Origin: Pollenia angustigena
Taxonomy: Eukaryota > Arthropoda > Insecta > Diptera > Polleniidae
Direction: 5' to 3'
NCBI GenBank assembly: GCA_930367215.1
Contig: OV884059.1
Location: 234,855,803 to 234,919,802, forward strand
DNA length: 64,000 nt
Positions 19,352-31,249 of the stretch are shown here, in pieces. The notes under the pieces are model-generated. The model made no database searches. It was not told the DNA's origin and worked only from the letters and a program-made list of their open reading frames with translations. The position numbers and the translations under genes are program-made. The number at the start of each line of letters is the position of its first letter. The first letter of the stretch is position 1.

Positions 19352-20296
19352 CACTGAAAGAATTTTCTTCGCAATACCAATGAATTTTGACATTAATCCC
19401 ATGAAAAATTGCATTAAAAAGGAACCTATGCAGCGCTTCGTCGGATCGATGAAACCTGTTTCATTAAAAGGATTTAATGAAACATTACATTAGATCTATG
19501 AATATTATTCATTGGATGAATACTTTAAATAAAGTAAAAAAATTTTTTTTATATTTTTTAATTATTTTTTTTTTTTTATTTTTTTAATTATTTTTTTTTT
19601 ATATTTTCTTTTTTTTATTTTATTTTTAATTTTTTTTCTGTCTCTGGCGGAATTCGATCACTCAACCTCGGTGCTGATAGACTAGCTCGCTACCAGCTAG
19701 TCTACCGGGGCAGTGTAGTTTTTGTATTAAAAAACTATGTTTTTTACTCAATTAAGAGCGTAAATATGAGATTAAATTGTCCATAATAACAATAACAACG
19801 TTGATTGAAAGTGGATTGAAAGTTTTTGTTTCATTACTATAATGACATTTTTATTGTCATAATAAAAATTTAAATTTATGACGGCAATTATTGAAATATG
19901 TTGCTTTTATAAAAAAAATTTTTTGATTTCATAAATTTAATGGCATACATGTAGCATTCGATGTATGAAATGATTAAATCTTACATTTTTTAATTAACAA
20001 TTAAACATTTTTTTAAGGAAACTATAATTTTGTATTAATTTATGAATATAGTTATGTTTGTATATTGTTTTTTATGTTCCCAATTAAAAATTTTTTTTTT
20101 AACTTGGACAAACTTAAGTTTTCATATATCCAATGAAAATTTTAACGTAATTACGAAATCCAATGAAGCGATTTTAACGAAAATACTTCATTATAACTAT
20201 GAAATTCCATTTAGACAATGAACATTTTCATTTACCCAAGGAAAGTTTTTTTATGAAAATGATTCATTAAATATATGAAGCATTTTTCTTTCAGTG
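19352..20296. mobile_element. About 945-bp MITE, inverted ends CACTGAAAGAA, TA flanks
   Basis: The left end TA-CACTGAAAGAATTTTC and the right end reading CTTTCAGTG-TA are inverted. The interior is AT-rich with long T runs, recurring atgaa/ttcat blocks and a tRNA-like segment on the minus strand. It lies between the RTE insertion and the right end of hAT-3. Confidence 0.6.
19640..19716 (-). repeat. tRNA-like (pol III promoter-like) segment inside MITE
   Basis: On the minus strand GCCCCGGTAGACTAGCTGGT (A-box-like, 5' part) is followed about 50 bases on by TGATCGAATTCC, a near-consensus B box. The GTAGACTAGC / GCTAGTCTAT arm can pair. It resembles a tRNA remnant; no intact cloverleaf with a clear anticodon was established. 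Confidence 0.5.
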
Positions 20297-20833
20297 TACT
20301 TGGCACTTGAACGAAGAAAACGCGACCTTTCAATTTCATGAAAGAATTTTTTACACAAACAAAATACATATCGGTACCGAAAATTTCAAAAATGTTTGCC
20401 TTCCAAAAAAACAAGCAACACATTTTGTTCTTGTAAATTTTTTTTTGTTTGTTTTTTTTGTGCTCGAAACACATTACGCAAAAATTATTGAAAAAAATAA
20501 CTGTTCATGTGTACATATTTTGTTTTTGTAAAAAAATATTTTTTAACCAGCCAAAGGGTCGGCTCTTTTGCGTGGAAAAATTATTGAAAATAACGGTATC
20601 GTACAATTAGTAACTTATTGTATTCCATCAGTATCCACTAGCTTCTGCTTTTGCGAAACAGATATTAGCATATATGATACTCTCTTTCGCTTTTTTATCA
20701 ACTTACATCCACTCTTTTGCAAATCATATCAACATCAACATATATCAGAAACACAAGAGCACTCATCCATACGCATTCACTTTAGAAAAAACACAGAAAC
20801 AGATATAAACAGATGTATCTGTGCAGGTCTTTA
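20297..20833. other. Right interior of hAT-3
   Basis: AT-rich, ending in subterminal dyads near 20745-20833. No gene was recognised. Confidence 0.35.
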
Positions 20834-20841
20834 GTTCAAAC

Positions 20842-21250
20842 CCCATTTCCTAATTGATCACATTGGAGGTTTAACTCTGACTACACAGCCAAAACCCCTT
20901 ATTTTCGAGCCCAAACTCCCAAACTCATCGGCCATTTCATTAGCGGTGTTTTTGCAGTGACCAGGTACCTAGTATACACTCACTGTATACTCTTCCAATA
21001 TTTCGTTTAGAGCTCAATTCACTAGTTGGAATTCACAACCCACATATAAAGTGACCGTCGAGCCCCAGCAATTTTACCTTTTAAAAATTCTACGGCCTTC
21101 AAAATCCCTAGAACCTCCGGTAAAAATATACTGCAGTTGTCTGGAAGCCTATTTGACCTTTTGGTATCTATATCCTCAAGGTAGACCCCTTTACCCGCTT
21201 CCCTAATCCTGGATATATCAGCAATCTGAAGTATCGCCGATATATCGGTA
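20842..21250 (-). pseudogene. LOA-like LINE fragment D (RNase H remnant)
   Basis: The minus-strand frame has a GVYLEDID..SNRLPDNCS block matching the GVYIEDLNIRRSYRLPDDCS block of fragment B, followed by degraded RNase H sequence. Stops interrupt it and hAT-3 cuts it at 20841. Confidence 0.6.
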
Positions 21251-21650
21251 TTCGTTACTTCCTAATTGTCACTTACCTTTCACAATCAACGACACTATTA
21301 ACGTAATGTAATCGGGCATTAACGACTTTATAAGAAAAAAGTCGTTTATATAGTCGTCAATGACAACTTACACCACATTGTTACCCATATGATCATCAAC
21401 GACAATATGCATGATAATGTCGCTCACATTGTCGTGTACGACTTAAGTGCCCTTTGTTCAAAAAAGTCGTCGACGATTTGCATGGGCGGTCGCCCACATG
21501 TCGTCAGGGATTTACTATGGGTCTTATACGCGTCGTCGACGTTGTCTTTAAGAAATGGCCAACTGGGGTGCGATTGTTTTATTTATTTTATTTTATTTCT
21601 TCAATTACATAACCGAGCCCTTAGGGCCTTTTATGGTTAATAAAAGCTAC
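21251..21650. other. Region rich in GTCGT/ACGAC words, no gene
   Basis: Between about 21285 and 21540 gtcgt, cgtcg or acgac occurs many times on both strands (for example aacgac, gtcgtcaatgac, gtcgtgtacgac, gtcgtcgacg). This is unusual against the AT-rich surroundings. It may be a degenerate repeat or a DNA element terminus. No protein was recognised. Confidence 0.4.
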
Positions 21651-21653
21651 TAA

Positions 21654-22006
21654 AGCCTAGATTACACTATCTCACAAGTCTTACGTATTCCATAATACTT
21701 TGTGAGATAGAAATCTAATAAGTTTTGATGCGACTGTCAAAAAATCTAATGTAACATGGCAGTTTGTGTTCACACCATCACACAAAGTATAAACACTCAC
21801 ATTTGAAATAAAATGCAACCCTGATCCAATGAAAAGTATTATTGTTTAGAAATTTTTCAAAAAACGATGAAGTCGTATGGGATGTCAAACTTTTTTCATA
21901 ATACTTGTCATTTTTGTGACACATTGCATTCACACTATCACACTTTGTCATATTACTTGAGTTTTTGACATGTATTAATACAAAGTATAATAGTGTAATC
22001 TAGCCT
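21654..22006. mobile_element. 353-bp MITE, TAA duplication
   Basis: Inverted ends AGCCTAGATTACACTAT / AGGCTAGATTACACTAT (16 of 17) with TAA on both sides (21651-21653, 22007-22009), resembling PIF/Harbinger-type insertion. A related right-end fragment occurs near 62838-62857. Confidence 0.6.
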
Positions 22007-22009
22007 TAA

Positions 22010-22448
22010 CTAGACAACAAACTTCAGTTATTTATCAGAAACAATATATATATACATATGTATGTAATAAACAATAAAAAAAAAATTTTACTTATATAAA
22101 ACTTAACGTAACTATCTTACTTAAGTTAAAAAATAACAAAGACATAAAGAATGCTATGTATTCTATTTCCATATTACGCAGAAAGAAAATTCCAACACAT
22201 TGGCCATTATTCCTTTCAGTGAATTGACAAGTTATTTAGCGCTGCAAATTCCAACAACTTAGATTTAAATAAGTGCAGCGAATATGAAAATTTTCTTAGT
22301 TCCCTTGGCAACGTATTCCAGATTTTTGAAACCCGAATCTGATATGATTGTCCAAAAGTGTTCAAACGTCTAATAGGAAAAATAATTTGAGGATTCCTTG
22401 TTGACCGAGAGAAATTAAAACTTTCAACAATATAATCAGGGTTACTAT
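22010..22448 (-). other. Probable CR1-like LINE 3' region
   Basis: Follows the RT thumb frame on the minus strand. It contains residual coding-like sequence (about 22230-22440) and an AT-rich end. The exact 3' terminus was not fixed. Confidence 0.4.
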
Positions 22449-25301
22449 TTACAATGCATTTATAGAAAAATAATAATATTCTAATGGCAATAAAATTTTC
22501 AAAAGATGAATGGTAAGCGTATGCCGATTTACATGATCCCGAAATCTCAAACCAAAAACGTAACGAATAATTCTGTTGAAAATAAGCTTAAATTTCTCAA
22601 GCACATAATTACCTGCGCCCGAAAAGACTTCCAAACAGTATAGAATATGTGGCATTAAAACCGCCACAGCAACACGCCTTCTCACTGAACAAGGCAAGTA
22701 AATCACCCTTATTGTGTTTGTCGTATTTAAAATACGCCTACGACTGTTTGGTAATAGATTAAAAGAAAAAAGTTCACGATCTCTTTAATCTATTACCAAG
22801 CAGTCGTAGGCGTTTTTTAAATACGCCAAACACAATAAGGGTGAATATTTAGAGAATACAGTCTTTTCAAGACAAATGATACCCGAGACGAAAGGTAATT
22901 AATATGAGGAGAAAAATTTAACAAATTATCAATAACGACCCCTAGACATTTCATTTTGTCAACAAAAATAACAGGAACACCGTCGATAGTGATGTTTACA
23001 TTATTTGTCTCAAATCCAAATCCCATCACTTTTGTTTTAACTCGGTTCACGCTGAAACCATTGTCATGAGCCCATGTTACCACCTCACGAATCACATAAT
23101 TAACACCCTCCTCCAACACGTCAAGGAACTCAGCATCAGAATAACAAACAAATTGTACATCGTCAGCATAGACGAAAGGCTTACAGGAGACGCCATTAAA
23201 TGCCTCTAACAGGTCATTAATATAAATCATAAAGAGAAGCGGGCCAATTACAGATCCTTGTGGAACACCACTTGTAATGAATCTGGGAGTAACGAGCACC
23301 TTCTGATACATATTGGGATCTATCATAAAGGTAAGATTCAATAAGTTTACATGCATAACGGGAAAAATTAAATTCATGAGACAATTTTAATAGTAATTTA
23401 GAGTGTACTACTCTATCAAACGCTTTTGAGAAATCTATAGAAAGTAAAACCACCTTCTTACGGCTATCTAAAAACTGTCTAATAGAATCTGTCAGAGACA
23501 ATAGCAGCGAAGTTGTGTTATAACCTTTTCGAAAGCCCGGCTGTACCGAGTGAATTGACGATCTCTGATCCAGAAATTCAATTATTTGGTCTTTAAAAAT
23601 GTGCTCAACTACTTTAGAAAGAACGGAAAGTTTTGATATAGGACGCAAGTTATCAAAACAAGCCGACTGACCTTCCTTCTTGATAAGCACGACTCTGGCA
23701 ATTTTCCAATCATGAGGAAAAACTGATGTTGTTATAATCGTATTAACAAGGTGAAGCAAATGCGAGGAAACAAACGGAAAAATAATCTTTAAAAATCTTA
23801 CTGATAACATATCATGACCCACAGCAGTAGACTTAATTCTTAGTAAGGCAGTGTATAACAAATCGGAATTAATACTTTTAAAGGAAAACCCCGACTCAGA
23901 AAATCCGCCGACATTACTGAAAACACTTGGATTCTGATTTTGACATTCAACAAAGTAATTATTCAATCATCTGGCTCAGAAAAACCCTCATGTTCTCGTG
24001 ATTCGAGACAACCATTTCTTCTCAAAAAACGCCACATACTTTCCATACCGAAATCCTTAAAAAGTCGTTCATGTGCACCCCTTCTTAACTTCCGAATAAC
24101 CCCTTTTACTTTATTCCTATAAACACAAAAAATTTTCCAGTTACTCGGAGTCCTATTTTGAAGGTAAAGTCCGTAGGCTAAGTCCCTAAGAGAAGTCCAA
24201 TAACTAATTTCGTGACTATCTAGCCAATTTTCAATAGTAAAACATATTTTCCGTCTCACAACAGGTACAATTGAGTGAATTAGATTAATATTAAACATAA
24301 GTGCCTCGAGTTGCAAGTTAACATCATTAGTAACATACATATTAGTAAAGTCACATTCATGTGTTACAGTCTCTACATCCTCAAGTCTTAGGGCCTTATA
24401 ATTCTGGTATGAAACATAAAGTGGAAAAGTGAATTTGGAATATAAGCAGCAATGAAGATTAAAGAATGGCGAGATATACCGGGGCATTGCATTTGACCTG
24501 CCATACCTAGAGAAATTGCTTTACTCATAAAAAAGAAATCAATCAACGAAGTCGAATCACATCCTGCATGGTAATTCGTGGGAATAGAGTTATGATAGTA
24601 CGTCAGATCTAAACGTTGACAAATAGAACGAACACAAAGGGAGTCTATTTGGCAAAATAAATTGGTGTTAAAATCACCCATTACGATAACATTGGTATAT
24701 CTAACTAATAAATTCTCGAATAGTGACTTCAACTAACAGCGCCTCACAAGCATCACCACCAACAGACATAAACACAATTCTGTAATCCAGATTAGCTGAT
24801 AGTAGCAACGCAACGCCTCCACCTCTTCTTCCATCTACTCTATCATTCCTACACATATAACCCTGTATATTAACAGCATTTGACAAAACAAATGGTTTTA
24901 ACCAAGTTTCAGTCTATGGAAAACAAAGTTCCTTACAGACTATGCAACTAACCTAACATAGAAAAATATATTACAAAGTAAAAAAAAAAAAAAAAAGTTA
25001 ATAATTGGAATATATACATATATAAAAAATTTTATAAAATACTCAAAAGAAATAACTTAAAATTATCTTTTGATGTGCAAAATTCAATATGCGATTTAGA
25101 TTTTTTTTCACTCAGTCCAACTATATCCAGATAATTACCATCCAAAATTCGCCTAATTTCATTCAGTTTAGTAGAACCTGCAGACACACCAAAACTAGTT
25201 ATATTCCAATGCCCAATTTTCAAACAACTCTCAAAATTGTGTAAGCTGTTAAAGATAAATGAATTATCACTGCAAACTGGACCTAAATTCATAGCATTCA
25301 T
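22449..25301 (-). pseudogene. CR1-like LINE ORF2: endonuclease and reverse transcriptase, broken
   Basis: Read on the minus strand. The endonuclease starts at 25301 (KIGHWNITSFG), with VIVMGDFNTNLFC (about 24690) and DSTSLIDFFFMSK (about 24530). RT follows with LRPISKLSVLSKVVEHI, QPGFRKGYNTTSLLL, LLSIDFSKAFDRVV, GVPQGSVIGPLLFMIYINDL and catalytic YADD (about 23180). The C-terminal LMPHILYCLEVFSGAG ends near 22449. Several frameshifts divide it (near 24890-25030, 24700-24730, 24390-24490, 23965, 23217-23377), and a hairpin MITE interrupts it at 22704-22843. Together with the PHD-like ORF1 at 31250-32068, the order fits a CR1-group LINE split by the 25562-30751 array. Confidence 0.8.
22704..22843. 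mobile_element. 140-bp perfect-hairpin MITE, 3-bp TSD AAT
   Basis: The two halves are near-perfect reverse complements over about 60 bases each (outer CACCCTTATTGTGTTTG) around a short loop. AAT flanks both sides (22701-22703, 22844-22846). Removing it and one AAT joins the LINE RT frame as RLYSLNI-YLPCSVRRR. Confidence 0.8.
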
Positions 25302-25561
25302 TATGTAAAACGTAAAATAAAAATTACTAATAAAAAAAATAAAAAATTAAAAGTAAGTTATAATTAATATAAATATAAAGTTAATGCAGGCAAAAATAAG
25401 TATTATTTACATTAACAATTTAAGAGAAAAACTTTAAAGGAATTATACTTCAAGGTTAAAATTTAAAGTTGCCAAATTGCACTAATCACAAATATGTATC
25501 TTCCAACTGACATAAAGTATTGAAAAAAATTTGTATGAGGAAATAAAAAAATGTAAAAAAC
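25302..25561 (-). other. CR1-like LINE spacer before ORF2, with left copy of the 13-bp repeat
   Basis: AT-rich inter-ORF sequence of the LINE. It ends in aaatgtaaaaaac (25549-25561), which is repeated at 30752-30764 beyond the array. Confidence 0.5.
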
Positions 25562-25986
25562 TTTTTAATATTTTTAATTAGGCTTAAGTTCATTAAATTT
25601 AATTTTCATTAAATTATTTTTATGAAGAAAGGAATTTTACAACATGAAAATTAATTAAAATTTATTGATAATTTTTCATTCTTGACTCAATCTGGGCTCG
25701 AACCCAGGTGTTTACGGACAGGTTACCCTGACATGTTTCGATTGCAACCACTCAATCTCCTCAGAGGGCTTGCCGTTTAACACTCGCAGCCATCGACGAC
25801 TGCTGACGTCATTAGTCAAACATCAATCCTTAAACCAAATTGTATTCAACCTTTGGTAGATCGAAATTTGCTTTGAATGATTATCTATTTTAATTTATTT
25901 TAACATGTTATTCCTTTACTTCTGTTTTTTCGTACTTTTTGTCAAGAATTCTTCTTGAAGTTCAAAGTACATATTTTTTGTTTTTT

Positions 25987-26029
<43 letters not shown>

Positions 26030-28223
26030 TCTTTCTTATTCTTGTTGACCTTTTCAGCACAACTTGAAGGACAAATGCAAACATAGAGCTCGTGCCTTAG
26101 CTTTAACAATTATTTGTATTGTGGTTATTTTATTGAACTATTTATGGTTTTTAATCAAAATTTTTAATATTTTTAATTAGGCTTAAGTTCATTAAATTTA
26201 ATTTTCATTAAATTATTTTTATGAAGAAAGGAATTTTACAACATGAAAATTAATTAAAATTTATTGATAATTTTTCATTCTTGACTCAATCTGGGCTCGA
26301 ACCCAGGTGTTTACGGACAGGTTACCCTGACATGTTTCGATTGCAACCACTCAATCTCCTCAGAGGGCTTGCCGTTTAACACTCGCAGCCATCGACGACT
26401 GCTGACGTCATTAGTCAAACATCAATCCTTAAACCAAATTGTATTCAACCTTTGGTAGATCGAAATTTGCTTTGAATGATTATCTATTTTAATTTATTTT
26501 AACATGTTATTCCTTTACTTCTGTTTTTTCGTACTTTTTGTCAAGAATTCTTCTTGAAGTTCAAAGTACATATTTTTTGTTTTTTCATTTTTTTGTCTTT
26601 CTTATTCTTGTTGACCTTTTCAGCACAACTTGAAGGACAAATGCAAACATAGAGCTCGTGCCTTAGCTTTAACAATTATTTGTATTGTGGTTATTTTATT
26701 GAACTATTTATGGTTTTTAATCAAAATTTTTAATATTTTTAATTAGGCTTAAGTTCATTAAATTTAATTTTCATTAAATTATTTTTATGAAGAAAGGAAT
26801 TTTACAACATGAAAATTAATTAAAATTTATTGATAATTTTTCATTCTTGACTCAATCTGGGCTCGAACCCAGGTGTTTACGGACAGGTTACCCTGACATG
26901 TTTCGATTGCAACCACTCAATCTCCTCAGAGGGCTTGCCGTTTAACACTCGCAGCCATCGACGACTGCTGACGTCATTAGTCAAACATCAATCCTTAAAC
27001 CAAATTGTATTCAACCTTTGGTAGATCGAAATTTGCTTTGAATGATTATCTATTTTAATTTATTTTAACATGTTATTCCTTTACTTCTGTTTTTTCGTAC
27101 TTTTTGTCAAGAATTCTTCTTGAAGTTCAAAGTACATATTTTTTGTTTTTTCATTTTTTTGTCTTTCTTATTCTTGTTGACCTTTTCAGCACAACTTGAA
27201 GGACAAATGCAAACATAGAGCTCGTGCCTTAGCTTTAACAATTATTTGTATTGTGGTTATTTTATTGAACTATTTATGGTTTTTAATCAAAATTTTTAAT
27301 ATTTTTAATTAGGCTTAAGTTCATTAAATTTAATTTTCATTAAATTATTTTTATGAAGAAAGGAATTTTACAACATGAAAATTAATTAAAATTTATTGAT
27401 AATTTTTCATTCTTGACTCAATCTGGGCTCGAACCCAGGTGTTTACGGACAGGTTACCCTGACATGTTTCGATTGCAACCACTCAATCTCCTCAGAGGGC
27501 TTGCCGTTTAACACTCGCAGCCATCGACGACTGCTGACGTCATTAGTCAAACATCAATCCTTAAACCAAATTGTATTCAACCTTTGGTAGATCGAAATTT
27601 GCTTTGAATGATTATCTATTTTAATTTATTTTAACATGTTATTCCTTTACTTCTGTTTTTTCGTACTTTTTGTCAAGAATTCTTCTTGAAGTTCAAAGTA
27701 CATATTTTTTGTTTTTTCATTTTTTTGTCTTTCTTATTCTTGTTGACCTTTTCAGCACAACTTGAAGGACAAATGCAAACATAGAGCTCGTGCCTTAGCT
27801 TTAACAATTATTTGTATTGTGGTTATTTTATTGAACTATTTATGGTTTTTAATCAAAATTTTTAATATTTTTAATTAGGCTTAAGTTCATTAAATTTAAT
27901 TTTCATTAAATTATTTTTATGAAGAAAGGAATTTTACAACATGAAAATTAATTAAAATTTATTGATAATTTTTCATTCTTGACTCAATCTGGGCTCGAAC
28001 CCAGGTGTTTACGGACAGGTTACCCTGACATGTTTCGATTGCAACCACTCAATCTCCTCAGAGGGCTTGCCGTTTAACACTCGCAGCCATCGACGACTGC
28101 TGACGTCATTAGTCAAACATCAATCCTTAAACCAAATTGTATTCAACCTTTGGTAGATCGAAATTTGCTTTGAATGATTATCTATTTTAATTTATTTTAA
28201 CATGTTATTCCTTTACTTCTGTT
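25562..28223 (-). repeat. Foldback array, forward arm: five tRNA-like-bearing units
   Basis: Five tandem copies of a 566-bp unit. The first is 33 bp longer because one T run is about 40 instead of 7 (25989-26028). The fifth ends partway at 28223. The tRNA-like segment is on the minus strand, with B box GGGTTCGAGCCC ending at 25694, 26293, 26859, 27425 and 27991. Units two to five look identical by eye. Each unit also carries a long AT-rich part with no frame. The array interrupts the CR1-like LINE between ORF1 and ORF2. Confidence 0.9.
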
Positions 28224-30751
28224 ACGGCAAGCCCTCTGAGGAGATTGAGTGGTTGCAATCGAAACATGTCAGGGTAACCTGTCCGTAAACACCTGGGTTC
28301 GAGCCCAGATTGAGTCAAGAATGAAAAATTATCAATAAATTTTAATTAATTTTCATGTTGTAAAATTCCTTTCTTCATAAAAATAATTTAATGAAAATTA
28401 AATTTAATGAACTTAAGCCTAATTAAAAATATTAAAAATTTTGATTAAAAACCATAAATAGTTCAATAAAATAACCACAATACAAATAATTGTTAAAGCT
28501 AAGGCACGAGCTCTATGTTTGCATTTGTCCTTCAAGTTGTGCTGAAAAGGTCAACAAGAATAAGAAAGACAAAAAAATGAAAAAACAAAAAATATGTACT
28601 TTGAACTTCAAGAAGAATTCTTGACAAAAAGTACGAAAAAACAGAAGTAAAGGAATAACATGTTAAAATAAATTAAAATAGATAATCATTCAAAGCAAAT
28701 TTCGATCTACCAAAGGTTGAATACAATTTGGTTTAAGGATTGATGTTTGACTAATGACGTCAGCAGTCGTCGATGGCTGCGAGTGTTAAACGGCAAGCCC
28801 TCTGAGGAGATTGAGTGGTTGCAATCGAAACATGTCAGGGTAACCTGTCCGTAAACACCTGGGTTCGAGCCCAGATTGAGTCAAGAATGAAAAATTATCA
28901 ATAAATTTTAATTAATTTTCATGTTGTAAAATTCCTTTCTTCATAAAAATAATTTAATGAAAATTAAATTTAATGAACTTAAGCCTAATTAAAAATATTA
29001 AAAATTTTGATTAAAAACCATAAATAGTTCAATAAAATAACCACAATACAAATAATTGTTAAAGCTAAGGCACGAGCTCTATGTTTGCATTTGTCCTTCA
29101 AGTTGTGCTGAAAAGGTCAACAAGAATAAGAAAGACAAAAAAATGAAAAAACAAAAAATATGTACTTTGAACTTCAAGAAGAATTCTTGACAAAAAGTAC
29201 GAAAAAACAGAAGTAAAGGAATAACATGTTAAAATAAATTAAAATAGATAATCATTCAAAGCAAATTTCGATCTACCAAAGGTTGAATACAATTTGGTTT
29301 AAGGATTGATGTTTGACTAATGACGTCAGCAGTCGTCGATGGCTGCGAGTGTTAAACGGCAAGCCCTCTGAGGAGATTGAGTGGTTGCAATCGAAACATG
29401 TCAGGGTAACCTGTCCGTAAACACCTGGGTTCGAGCCCAGATTGAGTCAAGAATGAAAAATTATCAATAAATTTTAATTAATTTTCATGTTGTAAAATTC
29501 CTTTCTTCATAAAAATAATTTAATGAAAATTAAATTTAATGAACTTAAGCCTAATTAAAAATATTAAAAATTTTGATTAAAAACCATAAATAGTTCAATA
29601 AAATAACCACAATACAAATAATTGTTAAAGCTAAGGCACGAGCTCTATGTTTGCATTTGTCCTTCAAGTTGTGCTGAAAAGGTCAACAAGAATAAGAAAG
29701 ACAAAAAAATGAAAAAACAAAAAATATGTACTTTGAACTTCAAGAAGAATTCTTGACAAAAAGTACGAAAAAACAGAAGTAAAGGAATAACATGTTAAAA
29801 TAAATTAAAATAGATAATCATTCAAAGCAAATTTCGATCTACCAAAGGTTGAATACAATTTGGTTTAAGGATTGATGTTTGACTAATGACGTCAGCAGTC
29901 GTCGATGGCTGCGAGTGTTAAACGGCAAGCCCTCTGAGGAGATTGAGTGGTTGCAATCGAAACATGTCAGGGTAACCTGTCCGTAAACACCTGGGTTCGA
30001 GCCCAGATTGAGTCAAGAATGAAAAATTATCAATAAATTTTAATTAATTTTCATGTTGTAAAATTCCTTTCTTCATAAAAATAATTTAATGAAAATTAAA
30101 TTTAATGAACTTAAGCCTAATTAAAAATATTAAAAATTTTGATTAAAAACCATAAATAGTTCAATAAAATAACCACAATACAAATAATTGTTAAAGCTAA
30201 GGCACGAGCTCTATGTTTGCATTTGTCCTTCAAGTTGTGCTGAAAAGGTCAACAAGAATAAGAAAGACAAAAAAATGAAAAAACAAAAAATATGTACTTT
30301 GAACTTCAAGAAGAATTCTTGACAAAAAGTACGAAAAAACAGAAGTAAAGGAATAACATGTTAAAATAAATTAAAATAGATAATCATTCAAAGCAAATTT
30401 CGATCTACCAAAGGTTGAATACAATTTGGTTTAAGGATTGATGTTTGACTAATGACGTCAGCAGTCGTCGATGGCTGCGAGTGTTAAACGGCAAGCCCTC
30501 TGAGGAGATTGAGTGGTTGCAATCGAAACATGTCAGGGTAACCTGTCCGTAAACACCTGGGTTCGAGCCCAGATTGAGTCAAGAATGAAAAATTATCAAT
30601 AAATTTTAATTAATTTTCATGTTGTAAAATTCCTTTCTTCATAAAAATAATTTAATGAAAATTAAATTTAATGAACTTAAGCCTAATTAAAAATATTAAA
30701 AATTTTGATTAAAAACCATAAATAGTTCAATAAAATAACCACAATACAAAT
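28224..30751 (+). repeat. Foldback array, inverted arm: five tRNA-like-bearing units
   Basis: Five copies of the same unit in opposite orientation, B box GGGTTCGAGCCC at 28295, 28861, 29427, 29993 and 30559, spaced exactly 566. An A-box-like ATTGAGTGG lies about 70 bases upstream of each. The arm pairs with 25562-28073, leaving a loop of about 150 nt (28074-28223), so the array is one palindrome with arms of about 2.5 kb. A 13-bp direct repeat aaatgtaaaaaac flanks the whole. Confidence 0.9.
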
Positions 30752-30764
30752 AAATGTAAAAAAC

Positions 30765-31249
30765 ATTTTTAAGTAATTTTTTTATGTAACAACAAGGATA
30801 CAAATCAAAGTTCGCTAAAAAAAAAATTTTTTTTTTAATCAAATTTAACAAAAAACTACAATATAGATTGCGTCACTATGATTTATACCAAAAAACTCCT
30901 TTAATTAAAAAAAAAAAAAAAAAAGAAAATGCATTCCAATTACAAGAATGCATAAAAAATATTACGTACAAAAGAAAAAAAAATACGCTTTAACTTCAAT
31001 TATTTATTATTTCCCTTTCGAAAAGCTACGTATTAAGTCAGTTGAAAGTAAATAAAGAGAAAAAACGCGGTATTTAAATGGTTACAATTTGGTAACTACT
31101 CAATTAATATTCAAGTATGTATGAAAAAATAGAAAAGGAAAAAAAACAAAAATGTTAGATATAAAACATACTACAATTTAACTATCTATAGTTTGATTTA
31201 GTTGAGAGTTTACCCAAATGGGTAAACTTCATAATTTTTTGTTTCAACT
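30765..31249 (-). other. CR1-like LINE inter-ORF spacer
   Basis: AT-rich sequence downstream of the ORF1 stop, continuous with 25302-25548 once the array is removed. No frame. Confidence 0.45.

Larger units (their letters stand above)
14897..20833. mobile_element. hAT-3: composite hAT element, TSD GTTCAAAC
   Basis: Perfect 8-bp duplication gttcaaac at 14889-14896 and 20834-20841; inverted ends TAAAGACCTGCAC are 13 of 13. Subterminal cagatatatatctg-like dyads occur at both ends. No transposase was seen. It holds an RTE-like LINE, a MITE at 15745, and a MITE with a tRNA-like segment. The right flank is a LOA remnant (minus strand). Confidence 0.75.

Noticed and set aside
25562..30751. CRISPR array
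   Set aside because: Units are 566 bp and identical throughout, with no short repeat/unique spacer structure, and the genome is eukaryotic.
25562..30751. Cluster of ten functional tRNA genes
   Set aside because: A- and B-box-like words are present, but I could not draw an acceptor stem closing on both sides or a clear anticodon arm, so I call it only tRNA-like.
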